Translations under genes and position numbers: made by a program
Notes under the pieces: generated by a model
Databases searched by the model: none
Seen by the model: only the letters and a program-made list of their open reading frames with translations
Told to the model about the DNA's origin: nothing
Shown: positions 53,080 through 64,000 of the stretch, piece after piece
Position numbering within the stretch: the stretch's first letter is position 1
Layout: each line of letters begins with the position of its first letter
NCBI RefSeq assembly: GCF_963259705.1
Contig: NC_081847.1
Coordinates: forward strand, 69,647,754-69,711,753
DNA length: 64,000 bases
Origin: Myotis daubentonii
Taxonomy: Eukaryota > Chordata > Mammalia > Chiroptera > Vespertilionidae
Direction: 5' to 3'

Positions 53080-53700
53080 GGAGGAGGGGTAGGAAGCAGA
53101 GAGAGGAGGGGAAATAGAGGGAGGAGAATAGAGGAGGCGGGAGGGAGGAGGATGGAGAGAAAGAAGGGAGAAGGACGGAGGGAAGGAAGGAAGAAGGGGG
53201 AAAGAGGTAGAAGGGAGTGTGGGGAGAAGGTAGAAAGGGAAAAGGGAGGGAGAGAGAGCAGGAGGAGAGGGCGGGGGAGGAAGGGGCCAGAGAGAGTCCT
53301 AGTAGGACAGGCACTGGGGAGACTTAAGGAGGGAACAAACAGAAATAGGAAGACACAGAGAGAGGGAGACAGAGAGACTGGAGAAAGGTAGACAAATGGA
53401 GAAGGAAACAGATGAAGATAGAAAGAGAGCAGCCAGAGAGAAGAATGGAGGGACATAGAGTAAAATAAGAAGACAGACCCTCAGAGAGAAAGGGTCAGAG
53501 AAACCCAGAAACACTGAGGGTGAAAAGGAGGCAGAGGTGGAGGAAGTTGAGACAAGCAGACAGTGGGTGAGAGAACTACAGACAGGGGCATAGAGAAGAA
53601 CAAGGAGACAGAAAGGCAGAGACAGGGTTGCTCGTGAGGGCAGAGTGGGAGCAAGGTGTAGAAGAGGAGAGGAGAGTAAGGAGGACAGCAGGGCGTGGAG
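53080..53700 (+). repeat. Long GA-rich (polypurine) low-complexity tract
   Basis: About 600 bp in which the + strand is overwhelmingly A and G, mixing AGGAGG, GGAAGG and AGAGAGAC units. The minus-strand serine/leucine/phenylalanine-rich open frames here (53052-53456, 53299-53730) are artefacts of it. A smaller similar tract occurs at 55200-55560. Confidence 0.85.
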
Positions 53701-53796
53701 CTGCGAGAAGCCGCCCGTCCATCCCTTCACAGATACCTCTTTAAACTCTCAAGGTGACCTGGAGCAGACCCTGCTATTAAGGCGGTCAGGCTAGAG

Positions 53797-53875
53797 CAGG
53801 GGTTCTCCATGGGGGGTGATTTTGCCTCTGAGGGGACACGTGGCACTGTTTGGACACATTTTTGGTTGTCACAGC

Positions 53876-53909
<34 letters not shown>

Positions 53910-54024
53910 CTACTGGCATCTAGTGGGTAGAGGCCAGGGATGCCACTATGCACTGTATAGGACAGCGCCCTCCAAGCAAAGAATTGGCCAAAGATGTCCA
54001 CAGTGCCATGGTGGGGAAAGCCTG
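53797..54024 (+). mobile_element. MER5A hAT MITE, well-preserved copy with GT repeat
   Basis: CAGGGGTTCTCCATGGGGGG, TGATTTTGCCTCTGAGGGGAC, TTTTGGTTGTCACAGCTG, CTACTGGCATCTAGTGGGTA, AGCAAAGAATTGGCC. Duplication GGCTAGAG on both sides (53789-53796, 54024-54031). A (GT)n run has expanded inside at 53875-53908. Confidence 0.92.
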
Positions 54025-54309
54025 GCTAGAGGAAGGGAAACACCCATGGGCCCAGGAGACTGCTCCAAAGGAAGAACATGTCAGTGCATCAGGATGGAGC
54101 TGGACTCCCTCCCATGGAGGCGAAAGAGGGGCATAAGCCCCTTCTCCAGAATCATTCTAGCCAAGCTCCCCAGTCCTTCCTCACCCCATCTTCACCCCTG
54201 GAAGATTAGGGTCTCCCTTATTTGTGCACCCACTCTGCTATAACAGAATTGTGCACAGGTCCAGACCTCTAACTAGGCGCCTGCAATGTCCTAGGCCTGG
54301 TACTTGCCC

Positions 54310-54945
54310 AGGGGCAGTATTGCACACCGGTTCAGTGTGCATCTGTTTGAATCTCAGCTGTGCCACAAACTCCTCGTGTGGCCTTGGGCAAGTTTATAGC
54401 TTTTCTGTGCCTCAGTTTCCCCATGTATAAATTTGTATGTTGGTTACTATGAGGATCAAATGAAATAATCCATGTAAAACACTGAACACAGGTTTTGACA
54501 CATGGCACGTGCTTGCTACATGCTAATTATGGTTATTATCCTATCATCTTATCTGTACATCAACCCTGAGGGAAGTGGCTTGCCTGATGTCACAGAGCCT
54601 GCGTGGAGGCAAAGCTGCCCTCAGCCCCGTTCTGCCCAGCGCTTCCTCTGTCACACTGCACGGCCCCCTGCTGCACCTGCCACACTGCAAAGAAGTCCCC
54701 ACTTACCTCTCCCAGACCAGAGTGCAAGGTCAGGCCCATGTGCCATGTACCAACCTGACCTCACCTTTTGCCAGCTGTGTGATCTTGACATTTCAACACT
54801 CCATGCCTCACTTTTATTCATTTGTAAAAGGGGGCTCACACCAGTGTCTGATTATTGTGAGGACTTACAGGGCATACAGCAAGTGCTCAATAATTGTGGG
54901 TTCAGAGCCTCACACAGTGCCTAGCACAGAGTGGACACTCAGAGA
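54310..54945. repeat. MIR SINE fragments (54310-54520, 54750-54945)
   Basis: First: CACACCGGTTCAGTGTGC, CTTGGGCAAGTTTATAGC, TGTGCCTCAGTTTCC. Second: GCCAGCTGTGTGATCTTGAC, GTGAGGACTTACAGGGCATA, CACACAGTGCCTAGCACAG. Confidence 0.7.
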
Positions 54946-56395
54946 AGGTTTGTTGCAGGAAGGGAGAATTAGAGACAATGATGGAAGTGAGTCTGAGAAG
55001 AGGAGATGTTGAGAGAGGAAAAGTAAGAGATCTAGACTGTCATGGGAAAAAGATCAAAAGAGATGTGTGAGTAGTTCATTCAACAAATGTTTGTTGAACT
55101 CCTACTGTGTGTATGCCGATGTGAGAGCAACAGTGTCCCAGGCCAGAACAACCTGTGGACCAGCAAGCAGGTCTGAGACCTAAGATGAACTGCACACTCC
55201 CTGGCTGGAGGGAGAGGGTGGGGAGGAGAGAGAGCTGGAGCAAATGGCAAAAGTGAGTTGGAGGGGAGGGAGAGAGCAGCAAGTGAGGAGATGCATCTGG
55301 AAGGGCTGGCCTCCGAAAGCATGAAAGAGTGGAAGCTGAGAATAGAGAGGAGAAGGGAGGAGAGAGACCAGGAGAAGGAGCACTTGGACACACATGCAGG
55401 GCTGGGAGAGATCAATGAAGGGGAATAAACCGAGAGAAGGGCTTAGGGGAGGGAACAGGCTGGCACACGGAGAATAAATCTCAAAATAAATAAAAGAGTG
55501 ATGGAGTTTAGTGGGAGGGTCAGAGGGGCACCCAGCAGGAGAGGAGATTGTAATCATCCAGAAGAGAGAAGGACCAGGGTGTGGGGGTGCAGAGGGAAAT
55601 TAGGGACTGAGGAAGGAGCAGGATGGGTGAGGTAGAGGCTGGGTCCCTGAGAAATCCCAGGAGTCCAGGGGCCTGCTCTCTGCTGTGAACGTCAGCAGCT
55701 GACCAGGCATCACCTTGTGTCTGGTCAGTCACAGCAGCGCAGAACAGAGGGACACGGCAATCCTGTCTCCTGTTCTGCTTCACCCATCTACCCTTGGGGG
55801 GGCTCCTAAGGGGACTTCAACCCCAAGACAAAGGGTAGGCCTGTGGAAGTCACGGGTCCTAGCCCACCAGCAAAAACTTCGCATGGGGGTCAGGGGTTTT
55901 CTCAATTAGGCCTCATCCTAAAGACCGAAGAGAAAGCCATGCAGCCAGGAGAAAAGACCCCAGGCACCTGGTTAGCTGGATTTTAAAGAGAACGGAAAAT
56001 CAGCCTGGCAGGTGTTTCTGGGAAGTGGGGAGGGAAGGAGGGACCTCATTGGGAGGCTCTGTGGGCCAAGGTGGCACTAAGTTCAGGAGGGGCTGTATTG
56101 CCTGCTTGCTTTGTTGGCTGCAGGGATGTCCAGAATGACTCCCCCATTCCCCAAATGAAAAGCCTGCACGGTTTTTTGGGGACACCTGATCTGGAAACTC
56201 TCTAGAGACCTGCGGGCCTCTGCACCCCCACCCCCCAGTGGGCAGTGATTGTTCTGAAACTGGGGGGTCTGCAGAGGCCTTTCTGAACAGCCCCTGGAGA
56301 AGCCTGCCCCCACCCTCTCCTGTGTCCCCCTCTTCTGAAGCCAGGCTCCCATGGTGGAGGGGAGCTGGGGGGATAGGGGACCTTAGACGCAGTAA
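54946..56395. other. Intergenic sequence upstream of the second CpG island, no gene seen
   Basis: Includes an L2/MIR-type end (55076-55140, TTCAACAAATGTTTGTTGAA) and a GA-rich patch. The TTCAACAAATGTTTGTTGAA run at 55079 is itself a 20-base near-palindrome. Confidence 0.5.
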
Positions 56396-56399
56396 ATTC

Positions 56400-57930
56400 A
56401 TGCGGTGAAGGGTCTGGAGTCTCCTGGGAAGCTGCCCAGCGGGGAGGAAGCCGGTCCCCCTCCTGGGGGCGCTCCCTTTGTAAGGGTCTGGGGTTGCAGG
56501 AAGGAGGGGCACCCCGCCCGCTGGGTTTCCTGGGACTGGGCCGCTGGTCGGACCCCCTCCCGCGGGGGAGGGCGCGACCCGAGGAGCGGGGGCCGGGCTC
56601 CCCCGCTGCGGGGTCCTGGGGCCCGGCGGCCGCCTGTGGCTCCGCGCGCCTGTGCCCGGCGGGCGCTGCATTCTCCGAGTCTCCACCAGAGGCTGCGGAG
56701 GAAGGAAGGGATCCGTCCCTCGCACACTCCCCCCAGTCAGACACGCACCCTCCCGCTCCGCTCGCTCGCTCCGCGCTCTCTCGCGCTCTCTCGCTCACAC
56801 ACGCGCGCACTCGCCGCCGCGGCTCCCGCTCTCGCGCCCGCTCTCCCTCCGGCTCCTCCGGGCGCCGCCGGGCTCCGGACTCGCCCGCCGCCGGCGCCGG
56901 GGCCCCCGCCCCACGCAGCGCCCCGAGGCGGCAGGACGGGGGAGCCCCGGGCCGCTCCCCGAGGTAAGCGCGCTGGGTGCCGCGGGAGGGGCGGCCGGAT
57001 CGCCGCCGAGGGGAGGCTGCCCGGCCGGAGGGAGCCCCCTGGCCCGCGGGAGCGGGCGGCGCGGGGGGCGAGCCTCCGGCCGCAGGGGGAGCCGGGGTGC
57101 CCGTGCCCGCCCCCGTGCGCCCCCTCCTCTCGGCGGGGCGGGCGGGGAGGGAGTTTCCCACGTCCAAACTTTCCCCGGCGCGGAGCCCAGCCGCCTCTCG
57201 GCCCGGAGCCCGCGGCCCCCACCCGCGCCCCCTCCCCGCCCGCCGCGCGCCCCGGAGCCTCCGGGACCTCCGCGGGCCGAGGGGTCAAGCGCGGGGGCCA
57301 AGCCCACGCGCCGAAAGCGGCGGGGAAGGGGCATACGGCTTCGACACGGGCCGGGACCCGGCGTCCCTGGCGCCCCCACTCCCGCTGCCCGGGCTGGTCG
57401 CCGGCCCCTCCCAGAGGCGGGGTCCCGGCCGGGAAATACCGCACGGCGGGAGCGTGTGCGCGCGTGTGTGTGCGAGGTCGCGCGGCGTCCGGGGACACCC
57501 GAGGCCGACACGCGCGGCTGCGGCCACCTCGCGGGGAGCGGGAGCTGGCCTGCGAGGACCCGCTGCCGTCGGGCCGTCGGGCCGGCCGGGGGACGGGCCG
57601 CGAGCGAGGGGCGGCACTGTCCTGTCCCCAGCACCTGGCTCTGGGAGCACCGCCTCCGCGGGAGGACCGGCCCGACGGCCTCACGTCCGAAGGAGCGCCA
57701 TTGGGACCTGCTCTCCGGGCCGGGCACTGAGGGGGAGGCGTGGATGTGCGGGCGCGCTGAGTGCGGGGCGCCGCCGGCGGGCGCTGTCCGGACCCGTCTC
57801 TCTTGAGCTCTGGACTCGACCTCCCCTCTCCCCTTGGCTCGGAGACCCCCACTTCCCGGCGGGAGGAGCGAACCCGGAGTTCCTGGAGGTCTCCCCGAGC
57901 TGCAGGGGCACCCCCTGGTGGCGGGTAGAG
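56400..57930 (+). promoter_or_regulatory. CDH22: CpG island, probable CDH22 promoter
   Basis: The longest and densest CpG block in the window (about 1.5 kb), with GCGCGC, CCGCCGCCGG and GGGGCGGG runs and a CT/CG-rich initiator zone near 56730-56830. In human CDH22 follows SLC35C2 on the same strand. The distance from the SLC35C2 poly(A) site to this island (about 41 kb) agrees with what I recall for human. The gene encodes PB-cadherin, a type II brain cadherin. Open frames of 441 and 474 residues here result from GC bias. Confidence 0.65.
56690..56963 (+). other. CDH22: Putative CDH22 non-coding exon 1 (start uncertain)
   Basis: Ends at CCCCGAG with a strong donor GTAAGC at 56964, inside the CpG island. 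There is no cadherin signal peptide or EC-repeat sequence in the island, so the exon is taken as 5' UTR. The coding exons must lie beyond the window. Confidence 0.5.
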
Positions 57931-59949
57931 GAGCGCTGCCTGAAGCCATCGAAGGCTTCCAACCTTCCGCTTCAGCCCTCTCCGTCCAGACCCCGGACTG
58001 CCAAGGTGCCCCAGCAAGCCTTTGGCTCGCTGCCAGCCCTCTGTGGGCCCTTCCAGCTTGGGGGGGGGGGCGGTGTAGGTCTGGATTCCAACCTTCTTCC
58101 CACACTAGTCGGCCCACTACCCTATCCCCTATCTCAGCATCATCATTGCCTCCCTGACCATCATGCCCTCTGTCCCTCATTAGTTCCCCCTTTACTCGTC
58201 TGTCAGTGATCACTGTCACCCTTAATCACCGCGATTCTACCGCCTCCTTTGAATTTGGCCTCTCTGCATCCTTTGGTCTTTGCCATTTCCTCCTCCACTC
58301 TTCCATCCTGCCTGCCTCAGTTTCTTTCTGTGGCAGTTGCCTCTTCCCGACCCGTTTCCCTGCCCCAGCTACTTCCCTGCTCCACTTCACCCCGTGTCTC
58401 TTCCTTTCCCAGTGTCTGGGGCGCTCCTCTTCGATTCCTCTGAAAGGGAAGGCCACTGTGGACATTTGAACACCGCTTCCGGGGCCGTCTGCCGGCCCTT
58501 TTGGGCCAGGCATTTTGCAAAGCCAGCCCCTTCTCTCTCAGCCACAGGGCAGGTGCCCCTCCCGAGTGCTCTCTGGAGATGAGGAGCCTCCTCCCCAGTT
58601 CCTGACTGTGAGGCCATTAGCAGCCACCTGGGCTGGGCTGGGCTGGGCAGGGGCCCCAGGGGGGCCAGTCTCCTCCAGAGTTAGCAAAGTTTGGAGCAGC
58701 CGTTATTTACCACATGGGCTGTAGGAACCGGCCAATTAAATCTCTCCTCTCCCTGTTCTTTTTTTTTTTCTTTCCCTTTTTCTTCCATCAGGAAGCTCCA
58801 CTCGGAAATGCAGCCTCAGGTATTCCGAAAGAGGACGATTCCTGTTTATATAACTCGGGCAGCAGCCAGCACAGCTCAGCCTGAGAAGGGGTGGGCGCCA
58901 AGGATGGAGTCAGGTGCCTTCAGGAGCAGAGGAGGTCCTAAGGAGGAGGCTTGGGCTGGGGTCTCAGGCCTGGAGTCTTTCCCATCCTGCCCCAGAGCTC
59001 ACTCAAGGTGGACAGGAAGGGGACTCCACCCCTGTCGGCTGAGAGGAGACCCAGGCCTCAGGCCAGGCTCGGGGAGAAGGTTCATGTCCCCATTGAGGGT
59101 GGCCGTACCCTCCACCCCTCTGAATTCCTCAGAGTGCCCTTAAGATGGAGCTCTTGGCTAGAGGCCTCTGCCTCCTGGAACCGTGTTGTGATACAGGCCC
59201 CTCTAGAGGAGGCCTAGATTCCCCCCCCCCCCCCCTGTCATTGGGAAAGGCTATGACCTCAACATTCTCATCAGAGCAATGGGCATAATAGGATTTTGAC
59301 TTTTCTCCCATGGCAGAAGCAGGGACTAACAAGAAGCTTAAGTCTGTGGAAGGGTCTGAGCTCTATGTATCTACCAGAGCGGACATTTTTCTCATTGAGG
59401 ATGAAGCAGAGTGGCTGCTGGGGAACGGATACAGGCACGGGGCTGGAGGCATGGCTGGCATGTCCAGTTGGGCAGGGTTTTGGCTGTCTAGGAGCACTCA
59501 GTGTGGAAGGGAAGTAGGGGCTGGAATCCACTTAAGCTCCACTCCACAAATCAGATGCCCTAAAGCAGCCTGTGTCCTCCCAGAGGAAGGGGCAGTTTTT
59601 CTAGTTGGCAATAACAGTTCCATATACTTACCAGCCACGGGCCTGTGGGGGTGCATGTCCCCAGAGGAGGATGTCTTTCTTTAATTCCCACAGGGGTGAA
59701 TTCTACACACTGCTCACTCCTTCGCCCAGTTCTCTTACAGTGGGGACACACCTATCAGAATAGGCAAGGCTGGGTCTGAACACATGGGGTTCAGGGACCA
59801 GGAGGAATACCCTTCCTCCTCTCCATTTCCCCTGTGCCCCCATCAGCACAGAGGAAATGTGCTGCGGGGCCACTGGGATTAGGCTGAGAACTTCCTGCTT
59901 CCTCATCGGCCATCCACCTGCCACCAGCTCCCTCCTTTGTGTACGATGA

Positions 59950-60190
59950 ATAACTGACTAAGAGCATGGGCATTGGGATCAGACCAGCCTGGGTTTGTGA
60001 CTTGAAGGCTGTGTGACTTTGGGCAAGTTGTTTTGTCTTTCTGAGCCTCAGTTTCCTCCTCTGTGAAATGGAGGGGGGAAAGTAGTACCCACTTCGTTGG
60101 GTGGTTGTGAAGACTGGAAATGCGTGAGCATGTGTGGTGCTGAGCACAGTGCCTGGCACACCGGACTCGTCATAAATGAAGCGGTATGGT
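59950..60190 (-). repeat. MIR SINE, long copy
   Basis: GCATTGGGATCAGACCAGCC, GGCTGTGTGACTTTGGGCAA, CTGAGCCTCAGTTTCC, CTGAGCACAGTGCCTGGCAC. Confidence 0.8.
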
Positions 60191-60439
60191 GATGGTTATT
60201 ATCCGTACTTGCGTCCTTTGGTTCCCCCGGGGTTGAAGGCGCCCTTCCTGTTTGGTTTTGCTGCTTGCACCCCTGCAGAAGGGCAGAGTTGAGTCAGGAC
60301 CACCAGAATCTGTCTCTGACCTCAGGCTTTTTCAAGGGACTTCCCAGTTCCTGCATGCAGCTGGGGAGTTAGAGCATGTTCTAGATTCCCACAGATTCAT
60401 TTCACCTTAGCCTCTACCTTTTGTCCCCTCCCATCCATC

Positions 60440-60790
60440 CCATGACCCCTCCTCAGAACTCACTGGCTTTGCCAAAAACCTGTGGCAGCCTCCTCCCTGG
60501 CCTCCCAGCCTCTGATCCCCTCCCCTCCACAATCCTGCTGCAGCCAGAGCGATCTTTCTCTAACGCAGGTGGGATCATGTCACTTGCTTGATTAAAACCC
60601 TTCCATGGCTCCCCATCGCCTACTGAATTAAGTCCAGACTCCGCACCGTGACATTCAAGGTCTTTGTAATCCGTCTGCATCCTCCTTTATCTCCCACTCC
60701 GCCTCCAATCCGAGACTCTACATTCAGCCACACCTTCTTTCTACCTGAACGTCCTTTCCCTGGAGATCTTTCAGTGCACTAAAGACCCAA
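60440..60790 (+). repeat. L2 LINE (sense)
   Basis: GCTGCAGCCAGAGCGATC, GATCATGTCACTTGCTTG, AACCCTTCCATGGCTCCCC, TTAAGTCCAGACTCC and CATTCAAGGTCTTTGTAATC. Confidence 0.85.
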
Positions 60791-60864
60791 CCCAGATAGT
60801 CTCTGTTCTTTGCACCCACGCTTCGGTCTGTCTGATCATCCATTTGTTAACCAGTTTAAAATAT

Positions 60865-61400
60865 AGATTTACACAGACGTATTAAGTGTTTACTAGGTGC
60901 TAAGCATTGTGCTAAATGAGCAGACAGGATCCCAGCCGACAGGAGCCTGGTGTTCCTGGGAAGGAGACAATTGAGCAATTCATAAGCCACGAAAGAACGA
61001 GTGGAGGGCACAGCAGAGGCTGCCTGGAGGAAGTGCTGCAGGTTGAGTAGCAACTATCTCAGGGATGAAGTGGGTGAGGGAGGATGGGAGCACGGGAAGG
61101 AGGCTCCAGGCCAAGGGGTTCGTAGGACCAAGGCCCCAAGGTGAGGGGGAATATTAGAGGAACTAAAAGTTTAGTTGGCTGAAGTGGGGCACATAGAGCC
61201 TGGGGTGCGGGTCTGGGAGTTACAGGAAACCAAGCCAGCAAGATGGGTGGATGCTGGATCCTGTGAGTCTTGAAGGCTACAGGAGGAGCTTGGACTTCAT
61301 CCTGAGAGCGGTGGGAGCCACCGGAGGGTTTTAGGCAGGGGAGAGGCGTGGTGTGATTTGCCTTTAGACTCTTCACCCTGCTGCTGGGTGGAGGATGGAT
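60865..61400 (-). repeat. L2 LINE (antisense), long copy
   Basis: GTGTTTACTAGGTGCTAAGC, AGGATCCCAGCCGACAGG, CCTGGAGGAAGTGCTGCAGG, CTTGGACTTCATCCTGAGAG, GGTGGGAGCCACCGGAGG, TTTTAGGCAGGGGAGAGGCG. Confidence 0.75.
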
Positions 61401-61871
61401 TGGTGGGGAAGACGGGGTCCAGCTCTACAGGGGGTCAAGAGGAGGCCCTGTGAGGGTTGGAATAGAATGGGCAGGGCTGGAAGATCCTGTGAAGGGGGTG
61501 GGGGTCCTCTGTTTCTGACTTGGGAAGCTGTGTGGGCGGTGTGAGGAGCAGGGCTTTGGAGGAGAGGTGGAGACCAGCTGTGCACAGAGTGCATGCAAGA
61601 TGCTGGTGGGACATGCCGTGGAGCTACCCTTTGGACAGTGTGCAGCAATGCTGGGCTCACCCTGAGAGTTCTAGGCCAGAAACCGATCTTGGAAGTGACA
61701 GGATGGATGAGATCACCCAGGATAACTCTAGGGAATTTCAAGGACAGGTGCATCCCACGAAGCCTCCTCTGACCCATTCAGGTACATGTGACTGTCTACT
61801 CAGCCCCCTAGTAATTAGTTTAGGTTTTTTTTTTTCTTCTTTACTGCCTGCCTTTTAGCATCCACTAGATC

Positions 61872-62081
61872 CATGGTTCTCAATGAGTGGCAATTTTGCC
61901 CCCTAGGGGACATCTGGCAAAGTCTAGAGACATTGCTATTGTCACAACTGGGTAGGAAGCTGCTACTGGCATCTAGTGGGTAGAGGCCAGGGATGTTGCT
62001 AAACCTACAGTGCACAGGACAGTCCCACAGCTCAGAATTATGCAGCCCAAAATGTTGATAGTGTGGAGGTTGAGAAACCCA
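61872..62081 (+). mobile_element. MER5A hAT MITE, third copy
   Basis: CATGGTTCTCAATGAGTGG, CAATTTTGCCCCCTAGGGGAC, CTACTGGCATCTAGTGGGTA, AGTGCACAGGACAGTCCC, CCCAAAATGTTGATAGTG. Confidence 0.9.
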
Positions 62082-62534
62082 GTCCTGGGTGAGAAGACCC
62101 TGAAGGCAGGCCTTGGGTTTTGTTGTGTTTTTGTTCTTTTTTTCATTTTGGCCTCCCCAACGATGAGCGCAGCATGTGGCACAAAGCAAATACTTGCTGG
62201 ATTAAACTTGGGCTGGAGGAGGGGACCTCGGCCACGTAGCATTAAAGCCTACACTGCTTAAGGCCCAGCCCTCCACGGTGTTGCCCTGCCCCTCCCCAGC
62301 AGGCTGGACCAGCCTCATAGCCAATATAGGGCGATGGAGGATGGATGAGCAGGAGGAGGGTTGGAGGGGCCCATGGAGAAAACCTGCTGAAAAGCTGCCA
62401 AACACCCAGAGGTTGAGGACATGTTGCTGCATATAGTTCACCCGCCTCATTTTTTCCCTTGTCTGTTAACTTCTGTCACTTCTTTATCACCCAGGTAAAT
62501 ATGTTATTTTTTAAAATAGGCAAGTTACAGAGGA

Positions 62535-62765
62535 ACAAAATGAGAAATGCGACAACTACTGGTTAAGAGTGTGGGCTCAGGAGTCAGAGAGAGCAAGTTG
62601 AAATCCCAGCTCTGCCACTTACGAGGCCAGTGAGCCTCTGTTTTCTCATCTGTTAAATGGTTTTCATGAACCCACCTTGTGGGATCGTAGGAAAGAGTAA
62701 ATGAGGTTATAGAGACAGAGGGCTTAGCATGGCGCTGGGCTCGTAGGAAGTGTTCAATCTAGAGT
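62535..62765 (-). repeat. MIR SINE
   Basis: ACTGGTTAAGAGTGTGGGC, TCCCAGCTCTGCCACTTACG, CTCATCTGTTAAATGG, GCTTAGCATGGCGCTGGGC. Confidence 0.8.
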
Positions 62766-62774
62766 GACTACATA

Positions 62775-63190
62775 TGTGTGTATGTGTGTAAATTTATATG
62801 CATGCATATATTCGTATGTGTCTTTTTATATATGAAAGCATTTTTGATTAGCCATAATCCCACCTCCCCTTGGCTACCACTTCAGTGCATATCCTTCCTG
62901 ACATATACAGATTTTTAAAAAATACAAATGGCATCTTGCTGTATATATATGCCTTTGTAACCTGTTTCTTTTCACTCGATAATATATTGTGAATGTCTTG
63001 CCATTTCAATAAATATACATCTACATCATCATTTTTTAAGAGCCGCATGCTTCTCCATTGTGTGGCTGGGCCATAATTTATTTAACCAGCCCCCACTGTT
63101 GGACATTTGGGCTGTTTCCAATCCTTTGCGATTACAAACAATTCTGTGATGAACATTCTTGTACACCCATCTCCACGCTCTTGTCCGATG
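62775..63190 (+). repeat. Old L1 3'-end fragment (L1M type)
   Basis: CTTTGTAACCTGTTTCTTTTC, CTTGCCATTTCAATAAATAT, TTCTCCATTGTGTGGCTGGG, CCATAATTTATTTAACCAG, GGACATTTGGGCTGTTTCC, AATTCTGTGATGAACATTC. Confidence 0.8.
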
Positions 63191-63779
63191 ATTTCCTCGG
63201 GGACCACTTGGACATTTTTGGCAGGAGGCATGTGACCCTGACCAGATTCCTCAAGTAGAAAGCCCTTGGGCCCAGCGAGGAGGGGGCTGGGGGGTCCCTG
63301 GAGAAGGGAGAGGGTGCTGGATGGCTGAGAATTGTTTTGGCTCCTGGAAAGCAGGTTCTGATGTTAAGACTGGACTTCTCTGTAATCGAAAAAGGGGAAG
63401 GCCCCACCTCGTCTTTCTGTTACCGTTGTGGTGCTTGCAAAGTAGGGACCCGGGGATGGGGATTCTGTTATGTGATGGGCAGAGTGACAGACACCAGGCA
63501 GGCGGGAGACACCAGGTGGATGGGTGCCGGCAGACTGATGGATGGGTAGCAGAGGCAGATGGATCCAGGTCAGTGGGCAGACAAGATGATGGGCAGTGAT
63601 GAGCCCGACAGATTCAGGTGGCCAAACAGACGTAGGATGGCCACACAGTGGGGCCCCCAGGAACTAGGGACTAAAATGCTGTAATCACAGACTACAGGGA
63701 GTTTTTGGGACGTGCAGCCAGGCCCCGAGGCCAAGAGGCTCTGAGCTTCTGTCTTCTATCACCGAGCAGCTGTGTTGAG

Positions 63780-63970
63780 GATTATGCATTTTAGAGTTGA
63801 AAGGGCCTTTGGGGGTTGATGGGCCCAACCATCAATAGATATGTTTATGTAGCTAGATAGATTGACGGGGAACTGAGGCCCAGGGGAAGAAGGGAGCTCG
63901 CCCAGGATACTACAGTGTCTCAGCGGCACACTGAGGCCTTTGCCCCTAGTTCAATCTATTTTCATTTCCA
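63780..63970 (+). repeat. MIR/MARE-like diverged SINE fragment
   Basis: GGGGAACTGAGGCCCAGGGG, CTCGCCCAGGATACTACAG, GCCCCTAGTTCAATCTATT carry the MIR core order. Confidence 0.55.
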
Positions 63971-64000
63971 TTTTTTCCCAAGAAGCCTCTCACCTGGCTT

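Larger units (their letters stand above)
56964..64000 (+). other. CDH22: Putative CDH22 intron 1 (continues beyond the window)
   Basis: No cadherin coding sequence is found to the end of the window. It holds MIR, L2, L1 and MER5A repeats (listed). A strong acceptor-like sequence (TTTTTCTTCCATCAG) ends at 58791, followed by a donor-like CTCAG/GTATTC 27 nt later; this could be an extra 5' UTR exon but support is weak. Confidence 0.45.

Noticed and set aside
53052..53730. Minus-strand Ser/Leu/Phe-rich frames resembling membrane proteins
   Set aside because: By-product of the polypurine tract; no start context, splice sites or family similarity.
56405..58219. Overlapping open frames of 410-474 residues on both strands
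   Set aside because: They are arginine/proline/glycine/alanine-rich in every frame, which is what a CpG island gives by base bias. No domain is recognisable and they cross the splice donor at 56964.
58792..58818. A 27-nt CDH22 exon after a strong polypyrimidine tract
   Set aside because: The acceptor looks good but the donor is weak, and a non-coding microexon cannot be supported from sequence alone.

Overview
The window is a stretch of placental-mammal nuclear DNA, most likely from a vespertilionid-type bat. The bat call rests on three young Ves-type tRNA SINEs, each with clear target-site duplications, and on young non-autonomous hAT transposons. One of these is a full-length SPIN ('Space Invader') element with a perfect 8-bp duplication. 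SPINs are known from bats, galago, tenrec, murine rodents and opossum, but not from human. Ancient MIR, L2, MER5 and L1M copies form the eutherian background. There are no bacterial or organellar features.

Layout. Positions 1-300 look like the 3' end of an upstream gene on the + strand; by human gene order (ELMO2, SLC35C2, CDH22, all on one strand) this should be ELMO2. A CpG island at about 1.9-2.6 kb holds the promoter and first non-coding exon of SLC35C2. Its nine coding exons run from 7881 to 15289 and give an intact 364-residue transporter, with a poly(A) signal at 15704. This is the only complete protein-coding gene. From 15.7 to 56.4 kb there is a gene-poor interval with repeats, an RPL26L1 processed pseudogene (43.0-43.4 kb), a small promoter-like CpG-rich patch (43.6-44.6 kb), a 52-copy GGGAA array, and several repeat-free AT-rich blocks with homeodomain, POU, RFX, MAF and T-box type motifs. 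These blocks look like candidate enhancers. A second CpG island at 56.4-57.9 kb with a splice donor at 56963/56964 is best explained as the promoter and non-coding exon 1 of CDH22. The rest of the window, to 64.0 kb, would be its first intron.

How it fits together: a compact housekeeping pair (ELMO2 then SLC35C2) is followed by a regulatory desert leading into the brain cadherin CDH22. The desert's motif-rich blocks are plausible CDH22 regulators, but nothing in the sequence proves the target. No new protein-coding system was found. The most notable items are the horizontally acquired SPIN copies, a 55-bp hAT remnant with perfect target duplication, a perfect 13-bp MAF site, canonical RFX boxes, and a T-box inverted repeat. 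Exon boundaries were placed by reading splice sites and keeping phase; family and human-order statements come from memory, with no alignment run.
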